Below, piece after piece: positions 9,570 to 18,186 of a stretch of 53,164 nucleotides of DNA. The position numbers and the translations under genes are program-made. Position 1 is the stretch's first letter; the number at the start of each line of letters is the position of its first letter. The stretch is taken from positions 1 to 53,164 of the forward strand of contig JAJRQE010000203.1 of assembly GCA_024280415.1 (NCBI GenBank). The letters are read 5' to 3'. The notes under the pieces were generated by a model that ran no database searches, was not told the origin of the DNA, and saw only the letters and a program-made list of their open reading frames with translations. This stretch comes from Spirochaetota bacterium (GTDB taxonomy: Bacteria > Spirochaetota > Spirochaetia > B11-G9).

Positions 9570-11662
9570 TACATAACTGTCCTGAAATCATTCGCACCTT
9601 GATTATGACCAAATTGATCATGTTGCCACCAATTAGTTGCACATTGTCCTTCTTTTTCTCTCTCAAATTTGTAGTATTTCTTTCTTGGAGACCCCCTACC
9701 ATTCTTAGGGAAATACATACGACCATTTTCCTTTAATCGCTTGAACTTGGACTCTTCACCCATCCATTCTTCATTTAGTACCTTTCCAGTTGGGGTGGTG
9801 ATTTTGTAATGTGAACCGCTTTGACCAGAGCCTACTTTCCAAGGTTTGGAGGCCCAGTCACCTAGTGGATCACCGTCAGGATTAGAAAAATCTCCCGTAA
9901 GATCTAACTTCCCAACTCCAGTTTTTTTATATATAGAAGAATTTTTTGCATAACTAAGAATGTACTCAGCAACCATTCCAATCATCTTTGTTTTATCATT
10001 AGGCTGGTTATGTCTACGCCGCCATGAAATTAATCCTTCAAAATTCATTTTCTGAAATACAGTATCCATCAAAATTTTGAGTGAGGCTATTTCGTTGTGA
10101 TCAATACTAGAAAAGAAAGTAGCATCATTCCTCATAAGAGTAATTGCCCCTCTAACTCGCTCGGTCATTAATGCCAACCATGATGAGCCTTCAAAACTAT
10201 CTTTATAGATAAACTTCCCTTGTTGTCTATCTTGTTCAGTATTATAAGGCGGATCAATATACACACACTTAATCTTCTCCCTATACTTCTCCTGCAAAAG
10301 CCCCAGAGCCTGAAAGTTCTCACTATTTATAATTAACCCATCAGTCTTCTCATCAATATCATCAATAGAAGAAAGCAATGTTTTAACAAAACTCTTATCA
10401 TAGAACTTGGTATCTATTACTGCAAAAGGATTGTCCTTTATCCACGCTGGTTTATTGGAAGGAGTTTTCTCATAAAACCCTAATTCCTTCCATTCATCCC
10501 ACTGCTCTTTATTCTTAACAACATCATCCAGAAGATCCTTTGGAAGATAATCCAGAGTTACACAATAACCGGAATCGACAATAAATTTCTTCTTAAGCCA
10601 CAGCTTCTTCTGAAACTCTTCAAACTGAGTAATAAAGTCTATAATATCCTGACCAACCGCCTTAATAGCCCGAATCTGGTCAAGCTGTTGTTTTAGGGAA
10701 ACTTCTTTGGCATATTCAATATCATCAAGAAACATAACCTCATTTTTAATGTAGAAATCAAGCTCCCTCTGTAAAAAAGTCTTTATATCCTTATGGATAA
10801 AATAGTCATAACTGTTCCGGGCAGTATATTTGTAGAGCTGTTTCTGCAGAAAAGTCTGCTGTTTATCCTTTTTATCTTTAGGATTAACAATTTCCAATAA
10901 TAACTTCCAGTCATTGGCCAATTCAGATTTGGAAAAGCCCTCAACTGCTGCTTTATTCAAATTGATCTGAGCATTCTTTCCGGAAACACTCTCATTTCTA
11001 TATTCAAAGGAAAGAACCAGTTCTCTATTCTCAACGGTGAAAGGTTTCTCCTTTCGCAGAACAAAAAAACGCTTTTTATCATCCTTATTATTATCCTTCT
11101 GCTCCCCTTCAACCTCTACAATCTTAAAATGAACCTTTCGCCCATCGGATATCTTAAAAACATAATCTTTATAGTGCTCCCCTGTTTTTATGTAGTACTG
11201 ATCTGCGTTGGCCCAGTACAGTTTTACCTCTTCCCCGCTATAAGGAATAGCATAGGTATCCCCTTTATATCGACGGCGGGAGATAAAATCCCCCTTGTCA
11301 TAGTAACGGCGAAAGAATATAGCCAGATGGTTGTAAACTTCATTTTCAATATCAGAAAAATCCCGGGTATCAGTTAAAAGAGCCTTCAACTCCTTCACCT
11401 TGGGAAGCGTATCAGGATCGGCACCAAGAGCTTCTGCCTGTTTGATTGCTTCGGCCAAATCTATTTTTACTTTTTCGTGACTGTTGTCTTTGTATTCAGC
11501 CAGAATATTTTGTACTTTCTCCGGGAATTTAGTTTCTGTATAATCGGTTATTAGATCCCGTTTTACATTCATTATACGGTAGATACCGAAGTCGAGATCA
11601 GACTTATCCATCTCGAAAATTTCATTTAATATTTTTACAAACTTCTGCTGTGCTTCACCCAT
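9569..11662 (-). pseudogene. Type III site-specific DNA methyltransferase Mod, internally deleted
   Basis: The N-terminal two thirds of a type III beta-class adenine methyltransferase. Seen: the family N-terminus MGEAQQKF, the catalytic DPPY motif in CVYIDPPYN (about residue 470 from the chosen start), and a target-recognition region containing SWRRRHNQPND and WASKPWKVGSGQSG. The frame ends abruptly after FGHNQGAND and then FRTVM. In intact relatives this point is followed by about 170-200 residues that include the SAM-binding motif I (FAGSGTT type), which is absent here; the C-terminal fragment at 9132-9569 resumes after the gap. The start at 11662 is chosen because AGGAG lies six bases upstream and MGEAQQKF matches the family start; an ATG at 11689 lacks such a site. 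Without motif I, methylation is not expected. An assembly collapse is the alternative. Confidence 0.8.
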
Positions 11663-11681
11663 GAGCTTCTCCTGTGCTAAT

Positions 11682-12860
11682 TTACCCATTCAAAATATTA
11701 TTAGACAATTCACGATCTCTTCGTATAATACACTTAAAGAAGTTGCCCTCTCGATCATCAATAAAATCGATATCAGGATATTTCTCCAATGCTCGAATAA
11801 TTCCGGAACCAAAACCCCGGTAAGGCAGTATCTGATAAGCAAATGAAGTTAATACCGGATTACGCGAGTTCGAATTACCTGCCTTTATATTTTCTACAGT
11901 AAGATTGTTTGGAAGGTGTCCAGGGCTGATAATTTCTACACGGTCTAAGAAAACAAAAACCCGTATTGGTGCAGAAATAAAATAATCGCGATGAACCAGA
12001 GCATTTGTTACCAATTCTTCCAATACTGGCCTTGGAATCTCCGGAATGCCAGGACTATTTACTGACTGTTCACCTTGCACTTGTTTTAAATTAGCTAAAA
12101 TAAAACCAATTGTTTGCTGGAAAACGTCACCCATGCGCCCTGTTATATTGCGACTATCAATATAGTTGTCAGTTGCAATACTTTCCCCAGGAAATGCACC
12201 AGCTTTAATAATAAAGGAAGGAAGCCTGGATGAAGGATCTTTACTAAACAATAAGGCTCCTGTCATATTTAACTCTCCAGCTTCCCCCAGATTCATATTC
12301 GTAATGGTTTGTTCCAATGATAAATTCTGATTATCCAGAGTTTCTCCATATCTTCTTTGTAAGAAATCACGAAAATAGGGCATATCAATATCTGATATCG
12401 TTAAACCGTTTGCCGGTGCGACATCAGCATGGATCATACCTGATGCCTGAAACAAACGTTGTATTTCTTCACGGGAAGTAGCTCTTCGCTTATCTGCACC
12501 ACTTTTCACCCAGAATACACCATTTTTATCCTGGTATGGTTTGTTAAGCCCTTTAGGTACATTAATAACAAGAATTATTTTCTCAGTAATGGTAATATTC
12601 TGTGTGGTGGGATTTATAGCTGGTTCAACATTCTGACTGGCTACATTTGATATCATTTGGTTAAGGCGTTGAATATCTTCGCTTGATAATCCCGATATAG
12701 TTCCATCGTCTTCAACTCCTATAAAAATTGTACCACCCTGACCATTACTGAAAGCAACCATTTCGGCAGAAAGAGAGTCCGGATTATTTATATTCCTTTT
12801 AAACTGGTTCTGACTGTCTTCTCCCTGAGCAAGAATCTGCATAATTTCTATGGTTTCCAT
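11682..12860 (-). CDS. AlbA_2 (Schlafen-like) DNA-binding protein with RecG-like ATPase C-terminus
   Basis: A 392-residue protein. The first 120 residues hold an AlbA_2 domain (FKRNINN, AFSNGQGGTIFIGVEDDG, then KSGADKRRAT), a fold shared with Schlafen nucleases and common in transcription regulators and defence proteins. The C-terminal part (NALVHRDY, VEIISPGHLPNNLT, GFGSGIIRAL) matches the HATPase_c_4 domain usual in this family. The ATG at 12860 lies inside the end of the TrlF gene (13-base overlap) and is preceded by AAGGAGA, so the two are translationally coupled. It ends 19 bases before the chosen Mod start. Its exact job in the operon is unknown; a regulator or an RNA/DNA-processing role is possible. 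Confidence 0.8.
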   Translation of the reverse strand: METIEIMQILAQGEDSQNQFKRNINNPDSLSAEMVAFSNGQGGTIFIGVEDDGTISGLSSEDIQRLNQMISNVASQNVEPAINPTTQNITITEKIILVINVPKGLNKPYQDKNGVFWVKSGADKRRATSREEIQRLFQASGMIHADVAPANGLTISDIDMPYFRDFLQRRYGETLDNQNLSLEQTITNMNLGEAGELNMTGALLFSKDPSSRLPSFIIKAGAFPGESIATDNYIDSRNITGRMGDVFQQTIGFILANLKQVQGEQSVNSPGIPEIPRPVLEELVTNALVHRDYFISAPIRVFVFLDRVEIISPGHLPNNLTVENIKAGNSNSRNPVLTSFAYQILPYRGFGSGIIRALEKYPDIDFIDDREGNFFKCIIRRDRELSNNILNG

Positions 12861-15484
12861 ATCTGATAAATCTCCTTACGCTTATCGAAGGCTTCCCGCC
12901 CTCCTTCCATAATATTTACAATAGTTCTTTGTATAATTTGATTATCAACACTTCCACTGATAACAGTTCCTTTATCATCCATAAAGGAACAGGCATGCAC
13001 ATGCTCTGCATCACCAAGTACAGGTATATTTGGATTATGAGTAGCAAAAATGAACTGAACTTTTGACTTCATTTTACGGATCAACTTAATAACATCTTCA
13101 TATATAGTTTGATTATCTAAATCATCTTCCGGCTGATCTATAATGATAACATCATTTTCCTTTTGACTCAGTACAAAAAGAATAAGAGCTGAAGCTCTTT
13201 GACCAAGAGAGTGATGCTGCAACTCTTTCCCCCGGTACATAATTGTAAACTTATTAGGGGTCTGAAATGTAAGAAGGGTCTTAAGATTCTTCATAAAAAG
13301 GTCAGTAAGTATCTGAGGATTGCTTCCAAATAGGTTCTTTGCTTTCTCAAAGTCCTTGTATATCGAAAGAAAATCCTGATAATAGTCTACAATTCCCTTG
13401 TACGTAGTTTCTCTTATCCCGCTGCTACGGAATACATCTTTCATAAAATTTAAAAAGGCTTGTTTATCCTCTTTATATTCTGATGTAATTGAAAGAGATG
13501 AACCGTTATTTCCAACCTTGTCAAGCTCTTTCTTAATTAGATTAAATTCCAGATAACACAGTTCATTCAGGGTTTTTATTTCACTCAATAGAGTATCTTC
13601 CAATGTCTTTTTCTGATCACCGGTTTTTTCCAGTTCTTTAATCAACTGAATTGTCGTGTTCATTTTCCTCTTTAGGTTGAGAAATTCATCCGAGCTTATG
13701 TTCTGAGTTCCACTGTTTTTTAGTTCAACACCAAGTTTGCGTTCAATTTCAGCAAACTCTTCAACCATCCCTTTTCGTATATCATTGAGTTCACCCTGTA
13801 AACCGGAGAGTGCTGTCTTATGAGGAGCAAGACTGTTTACTTCCAATTTAATCTTATCTATCAGAGCATCAAAGGTATTATATTCTGCATAAAACCGATC
13901 AAATAATTCCTTATTGTGTTTTGAAGAATACCCTGAAAAGTTCTTTATATCATCTTCATGCTTTGCAAGAAGTTCTTCCAGATCAGACATAAACCCTTCT
14001 ACAAGATCTATTCCATTTTTCATGGTTCTTATGTCACTATCGAAATCAAGACGCTTTTGCAGCTTTTCTTCAACTCCATGATCGGCATAGAACTTTAGTC
14101 GATGTTCTGTATCCTTCTTTGTATTTTTCTGTTCCTCTATTTGATCCTGTACATTCGCAATTTTCAGTAAGTAATCTACAGCCTCTCCGACCTTCACTTT
14201 TTGCGTAGCAATCTTCTGACGAATCTCATCCAACTTTGATCCCATCAGCTTATCAACCAAATCCTTTTCAAAGCCTTCTCCTGTACTGGACAGATCTTTC
14301 TGACCAAAATATATAGGCTTATGTATTACGGTCTCACGAATTGAAACCCCGGGTTGTAACTTCCCGTCAATTAGAACCTCAGAAGAAGGCTCCCTCAGAA
14401 CACGCCGAATTGTATACTGTTGTCCATATCGATCAATAGCATCAATTTCTACCTTACCACCGCTCCCCAAAGTGAACTCGACAAGCTTTTCCTTGTACTT
14501 AGTATCTCCTGCTTTCTCTCCAAAAGGTATATCTAAAACATACCGAAGAACCTCCATAACGGACGACTTGCCACTACCACGAATACCAATTAGAGTATTG
14601 AGTTCAGAGGAGAAATGTAGTTCCTGTCCGGATAGAGTGCCTCCTTCAAAGCGAATATTCTTAATGTAAGAGAAGGTATGAGCAGGGTGTGTTGAAGAAA
14701 CCCGACTTCCCTGATCAACCAATGCAAATTTAACGGCATCAAACGAAAAAGCACCAATTTTTACAAAGCCTTTTTCTCCTTTACCAATGTCTGAAATAGA
14801 TTTACAGTCTGAACCTTCCAATTCAGCAGGATACCAGCTACCCAACGAACTTTTGACTTTATCTCTGTCATCCCGAGTACGCACTTTCTGAAATCCAAGA
14901 GTGCGTTTTCGAATAGTTTCATATCTGGAGGACACAAAATCACTGAGTTTACCTCCAGCCATTTCATTACAAAGCCCACTTTTCTGCTCTACGTGAGCAA
15001 AGATAAGAAAATAATCCCTTGAAGTTTTCTCAAGTTCTTCTACAACTTGAAGTATATTTTTGTCGCTCCTACCATTTTCATTTTGGTATTCTGATTCAGC
15101 TTTCCCTGGAAACATACTAGAAATAAATGGTGAAATATAGTCATTCCCGTTTTCTAACCACCTTTCACTAAACGTTATTAGAATATGAATACCATTGGCA
15201 CCGTCATTAACTGACAGCTCAACTCCCGGCAGCAAGAAGATTTCTTCCTTCTCTGCCTTTTTACGTAAAGCTTTAAACTCATCAACATCAAATTTATTGT
15301 GATTAGTTATTACACCGAGCTGTATGCCAGAAGTTTCTAATCCAGTAACATAATCAGAAACAAAACTATTATCTTCTCCAGAGTATGAAAACTCTTTATC
15401 AGCCTTTGTATGTAAATGAAAATCTGCTCTTAACCAGGTAGAACCATATTCGAACACTTCAAGTGCTTTATGCACATCACTCAT
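12848..15484 (-). CDS. TrlF-type PHP domain plus SMC-like AAA ATPase
   Basis: An 878-residue protein. Seen: an N-terminal PHP phosphoesterase domain with FHLHTKAD (H23, H25), TNHN and LPGVELSV; Walker A GIRGSGKSS near residue 300; a long charged coiled-coil-forming middle (about 400-690); a signature-like SLGQRAS; Walker B IIIDQPEDDLDN; and an ATHNPNIPV switch-histidine segment. This is the layout of SMC/Rad50-like ATPases with a fused nuclease-type PHP domain (TrlF family), common next to restriction genes. By analogy it may use ATP to control a PHP hydrolase acting on nucleic acid; the substrate is unknown. The start has GGAGGT six bases upstream, and the gene lies 24 bases behind the XRE gene. 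Confidence 0.8.
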   Translation of the reverse strand: MSDVHKALEVFEYGSTWLRADFHLHTKADKEFSYSGEDNSFVSDYVTGLETSGIQLGVITNHNKFDVDEFKALRKKAEKEEIFLLPGVELSVNDGANGIHILITFSERWLENGNDYISPFISSMFPGKAESEYQNENGRSDKNILQVVEELEKTSRDYFLIFAHVEQKSGLCNEMAGGKLSDFVSSRYETIRKRTLGFQKVRTRDDRDKVKSSLGSWYPAELEGSDCKSISDIGKGEKGFVKIGAFSFDAVKFALVDQGSRVSSTHPAHTFSYIKNIRFEGGTLSGQELHFSSELNTLIGIRGSGKSSVMEVLRYVLDIPFGEKAGDTKYKEKLVEFTLGSGGKVEIDAIDRYGQQYTIRRVLREPSSEVLIDGKLQPGVSIRETVIHKPIYFGQKDLSSTGEGFEKDLVDKLMGSKLDEIRQKIATQKVKVGEAVDYLLKIANVQDQIEEQKNTKKDTEHRLKFYADHGVEEKLQKRLDFDSDIRTMKNGIDLVEGFMSDLEELLAKHEDDIKNFSGYSSKHNKELFDRFYAEYNTFDALIDKIKLEVNSLAPHKTALSGLQGELNDIRKGMVEEFAEIERKLGVELKNSGTQNISSDEFLNLKRKMNTTIQLIKELEKTGDQKKTLEDTLLSEIKTLNELCYLEFNLIKKELDKVGNNGSSLSITSEYKEDKQAFLNFMKDVFRSSGIRETTYKGIVDYYQDFLSIYKDFEKAKNLFGSNPQILTDLFMKNLKTLLTFQTPNKFTIMYRGKELQHHSLGQRASALILFVLSQKENDVIIIDQPEDDLDNQTIYEDVIKLIRKMKSKVQFIFATHNPNIPVLGDAEHVHACSFMDDKGTVISGSVDNQIIQRTIVNIMEGGREAFDKRKEIYQIWKP

Positions 15485-15508
15485 AACTGACCTCCAGGTA
15501 ATTTATTA

Positions 15509-15733
15509 TTAGTCTTTTACCTCTATTTCAAGCTTTCCCTCTTCAATCTTTCTTTTACAGAATACTTCAAATTGCAGTCGAGCCAGTTTTATGGGTTTTG
15601 TCTGTCTATTCTCCCATCTATTGATAGTTGAAAAACTAACTCCTAATTCATGTGCCAATTCTTCCTGGGAAAGTCCCAGAGTCGTTCGTACTTTTTTAAC
15701 ACGTTCAGGGAAACTGTCCTTCTGTATTGCCAT
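15509..15733 (-). CDS. XRE-family helix-turn-helix regulator
   Basis: A 74-residue protein made almost entirely of one helix-turn-helix domain: FPERVKKVRTTLGLSQEELA, then GVSFSTINRWENRQ. Small XRE proteins of this size are typical controllers of restriction-modification operons, where they delay or balance expression. It is the first gene of the operon that continues with TrlF, AlbA_2 protein, Mod and Res. The promoter just upstream contains two palindromes, so autoregulation is likely. The start at 15733 is preceded by AAAGGA. Confidence 0.85.
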   Translation of the reverse strand: MAIQKDSFPERVKKVRTTLGLSQEELAHELGVSFSTINRWENRQTKPIKLARLQFEVFCKRKIEEGKLEIEVKD

Positions 15734-15773
15734 TATAATTCCTTTAATTGAAGATTACCGATACTTCTCTCGC

Positions 15774-15801
15774 ATTATAGCACACGCTATATCATATGCA
15801 A
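15774..15801 (-). promoter_or_regulatory. Promoter of the XRE-TrlF-Mod-Res operon
   Basis: On the minus strand TTGCAT (15801-15796) and a perfect TATAAT (15779-15774) are separated by 16 bases. The -10 box lies 40 bases before the XRE start codon. This is a good sigma-70 promoter and the only strong one seen for the operon. Confidence 0.65.
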
Positions 15802-15816
15802 GAATAACAATTGTTA
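15776..15816. promoter_or_regulatory. Two palindromic operator candidates for the XRE regulator
   Basis: The 16 bases at 15776-15791 form an inverted repeat, TATAGC-4-GCTATA, that overlaps the -10 box. The 12 bases at 15805-15816, TAACAATTGTTA, are a perfect palindrome just upstream of the -35 box. Their placement fits binding by a small XRE dimer that represses its own operon. The two sites are not alike in sequence, so only one may be the XRE site. Confidence 0.45.
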
Positions 15817-16005
15817 AGTTTTTTGAGCTATCTCATATTTTGGACTTTAATAGAACCATTTCTCTCATACAGAGCACTATAAATGACGGCAATAAGCTAA
15901 ATATTTTGAACATCACACAAATTTCCTGTTAAATTATAGTTGGGTAAAAAATTGGAATGAAAATTAAAAAAATCATATTCTGTGCCAACGCATTAGGGAT
16001 TGTAT

Positions 16006-16046
16006 GGGCGCGTAGCGGTCCGGGGAACCCGGACAGAACCCCAGTC
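16006..16046. repeat. GC-rich palindromic element
   Basis: Inside an AT-rich gene-free stretch (15817-16116) lies a short GC-rich block with a perfect 7-base stem and GAA loop at 16018-16034 (GTCCGGG-GAA-CCCGGAC). It starts with TGGGCG and ends with AGTCGAG, words that also flank the hairpin at 26596. This suggests a small dispersed repeat family rather than a terminator, since no T-run follows. No gene was found in the remainder of the stretch. Confidence 0.5.
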
Positions 16047-16116
16047 GAGTTAAGATAAAATTTGAGAGCCTGGAAGTTTTCATTACTAAGAACATATCTA
16101 TGATAGAAATGGCGGG

Positions 16117-16395
16117 TTAGTTCATTGCACTAATAAGTGAACTCTCTTTCAGTCTGGCTGCTTCCAGAACAGCTTCCCCTGCAGCGAGAGGAGCAATTGT
16201 TTTGCCTAATAATCTCTGGAGAAAGGCGGCACCTCCTAATTTATAGGCAGCATCGGTATTCCACCAGTTCATTAACTCTTTTTCACCAAGACGGGCAATT
16301 ATCAATTGAATGTGGAATATTTTGTCTAAATCTTTAGGCTGCACTTTTATTCTCCATACATATTTAGATTTACCTTTGAATAATTTAACTGACAT
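16117..16395 (-). pseudogene. BrxE-like protein, truncated to 92 residues
   Basis: The segment LDKIFHIQLIIARLGEKE, then LMNWWNTDAAYKLGGAAFLQRLLG and a following APLAAGEAVLEAARLKE, matches from memory the N-terminal half of BrxE family proteins (normally about 180 residues), which belong to BREX phage-defence loci. Here a stop codon follows at residue 93 and nothing homologous continues after it. The N-terminus (MSVKLFKGKSKYVW) looks unlike the family and the ribosome binding site is poor. No other BREX gene (brxA, brxB, brxC, pglZ) is present in the window. It is read as a relic of a BREX-like locus at this site; a short functional variant cannot be excluded. Confidence 0.5.
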
Positions 16396-16464
16396 ATTAC
16401 CAAAATTTGGGTAAAAAATCTATTAGAAATTTTAAATTACTGAGTCCCCAGGAAAAGTAGAAAA

Positions 16465-16569
16465 ATGCATATACTCATTCTTCTGTACTTTTTCATTCTT
16501 GGCTTATTTATCCTTTGCAGAATTTCAGAGGGGTATTCTTTCTCTAAAACAGGTTTTAAAGAAGCATGA
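16465..16569 (+). CDS. Possible 34-residue hydrophobic peptide
   Basis: A short frame encodes MHILILLYFFILGLFIL followed by a polar tail of 17 residues, which would form a single membrane segment. AGGA lies about ten bases upstream of the ATG. It sits in the leader region of glpA. There is no family match that I recognise, and such hydrophobic frames arise by chance in AT-rich DNA, so this is only a candidate. Confidence 0.2.
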   Translation: MHILILLYFFILGLFILCRISEGYSFSKTGFKEA

Positions 16570-16674
16570 ATTCCCATAACAAATGCACTTATTTGATTTA
16601 TTTTGTATTTTTATGATTGTATTATTCCAATTACTGGTTTAAAATGTCTCCAGAATAAATAAACAGGAACAGAA

Positions 16675-18186
16675 ATGATAAAAACAGATGTAATAATAAT
16701 AGGCGGAGGAGCCACAGGAACCGGAATCGCAAGGGATATGGCTCTAAGAGGAATAGACCACTGTCTTATTGAGAAAAAAGATTTTGCCGCAGGTGCCACA
16801 GGGGCATGCCATGGACTACTTCACAGCGGTGGAAGGTATACGGTAAAAGATCCTGATGCAGCTGTTGAATGTATAACGGAAAATGCAATTCTAAGGAAAA
16901 TCGGGAAGAGCTGTGTTGAACCAACAGAGGGACTGTTCGTCAGGCTCCCGGGAGATACAGAGGAATACAGAGATCAGTTTCTTTACAGCTGCAGAAAAAC
17001 TGGAATCTCCACAAAAACACTTAGTGCCTCAAAAGCTCTCAACCTTGTTCCTAACCTAAACCCCCAAATCATCGAAGCAGTAAAAGTTCCGGATGCATCC
17101 ATTGACCCGTTCCGACTCTGTATGCTGAATATAGTCTCATCAAAACGGAGAGGCGGAAAAATATTTACCCATCACAAAGTAATAGATATTGTCAAAACAA
17201 GGGGACAATGTACGGGTGTTAAGGTTCTGGACAAATTTACTTCGGAAATAATCGAAATTGAAGGAAAGGTTATAATAAATGCTACAGGAGCCTGGGGTTC
17301 CCAAATAGCAAAAATGGGTGGAAGCGACGTGCCTATGACCCTTTCAAAGGGAAGTTTAATAATTGCAAACCACAGGCTGACGAACCTTGTTATCAACAGG
17401 CTTCGCCCCTCCTCAAACGGAGACATTATTGTTCCCAATGAAACGGTAAGCCTTGCAGGAACAACATCGATCCATGTGGATGATCCTGATAATCTAACAA
17501 CTGATCCCGAAGAAATAGAACTGATCCGCACCGAAGCCGCAATGATGGTACCGGACTTTGATAGTATAAGGCTGATAAGATCCTATACAGGTGTACGTCC
17601 TCTTCTAAGAGCTGCTGATTCTTCAAAAGGAGACAGGGCAATATCCAGAGGATTCCAGATAATCGATCATAAAAACGGGATGTTCTCAATTCTCGGTGGA
17701 AAGCTGACAACCTACAGACTCATGGCCGAAAAGATAACCGACAGAATCATGGAGCATTTTGGACTCAACGAGAGATGCACCACTGCAACAACACCCCTAG
17801 AGGGGCAGGAAGATCTTGCGGGATACCCTGTATCGAAAAGGCTTGGGAAAATTGAGAAAGTAATGTGTGAATGTGAGCTTGTTCCCAGAGACAAGGTAAA
17901 AAAGGTTATTGAGGAAACGGCCACAAAGAGTATCGGTGATATTCAACACAGAACAAGACTGGGAATGGGTCCCTGTCAGGGAGGTTTCTGCACATACAGG
18001 GCTCTGGGAATGATGCAGGAGATGGGACATGTAACACCTGACGAATCCCTCGATACCTTAAAACGCTTTCTTCAAAGGCGGTATAAGGGAAGCCGGCCGC
18101 TCCTCTGGGGAGACCAGTTACGGGAAGAGCAGCTGGTGGAAGGGATCTATCTAAGTTTACTCGGGATGGCAGATCATGAAATATAA
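16675..18186 (+). CDS. glpA: Anaerobic glycerol-3-phosphate dehydrogenase subunit A
   Basis: A 503-residue FAD enzyme that oxidises glycerol-3-phosphate to dihydroxyacetone phosphate and passes electrons through GlpC to the membrane quinone pool. Seen: an N-terminal dinucleotide-binding motif, IIGGGATGTGIARDMALRG (residues 7-25); a DAO-type FAD domain (LLHSGGRY, GAWGSQIA, YTGVRPLL, ILGGKLTTYRLMAE); and a C-terminal BFD-like Cys-rich region (CECELV, then GMGPCQGGFCTYR) that may bind an Fe-S cluster. Length is close to E. coli GlpA. It begins the glpABC operon and overlaps glpB by 11 bases. No glpK or glpF is nearby. Confidence 0.93.
   Translation: MIKTDVIIIGGGATGTGIARDMALRGIDHCLIEKKDFAAGATGACHGLLHSGGRYTVKDPDAAVECITENAILRKIGKSCVEPTEGLFVRLPGDTEEYRDQFLYSCRKTGISTKTLSASKALNLVPNLNPQIIEAVKVPDASIDPFRLCMLNIVSSKRRGGKIFTHHKVIDIVKTRGQCTGVKVLDKFTSEIIEIEGKVIINATGAWGSQIAKMGGSDVPMTLSKGSLIIANHRLTNLVINRLRPSSNGDIIVPNETVSLAGTTSIHVDDPDNLTTDPEEIELIRTEAAMMVPDFDSIRLIRSYTGVRPLLRAADSSKGDRAISRGFQIIDHKNGMFSILGGKLTTYRLMAEKITDRIMEHFGLNERCTTATTPLEGQEDLAGYPVSKRLGKIEKVMCECELVPRDKVKKVIEETATKSIGDIQHRTRLGMGPCQGGFCTYRALGMMQEMGHVTPDESLDTLKRFLQRRYKGSRPLLWGDQLREEQLVEGIYLSLLGMADHEI

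Noticed and set aside
16018-16034. GC-rich hairpin as terminator or tRNA-like attachment site
   Set aside because: No T-run follows, and no tRNA gene or TTCAA-type arm can be folded around it.
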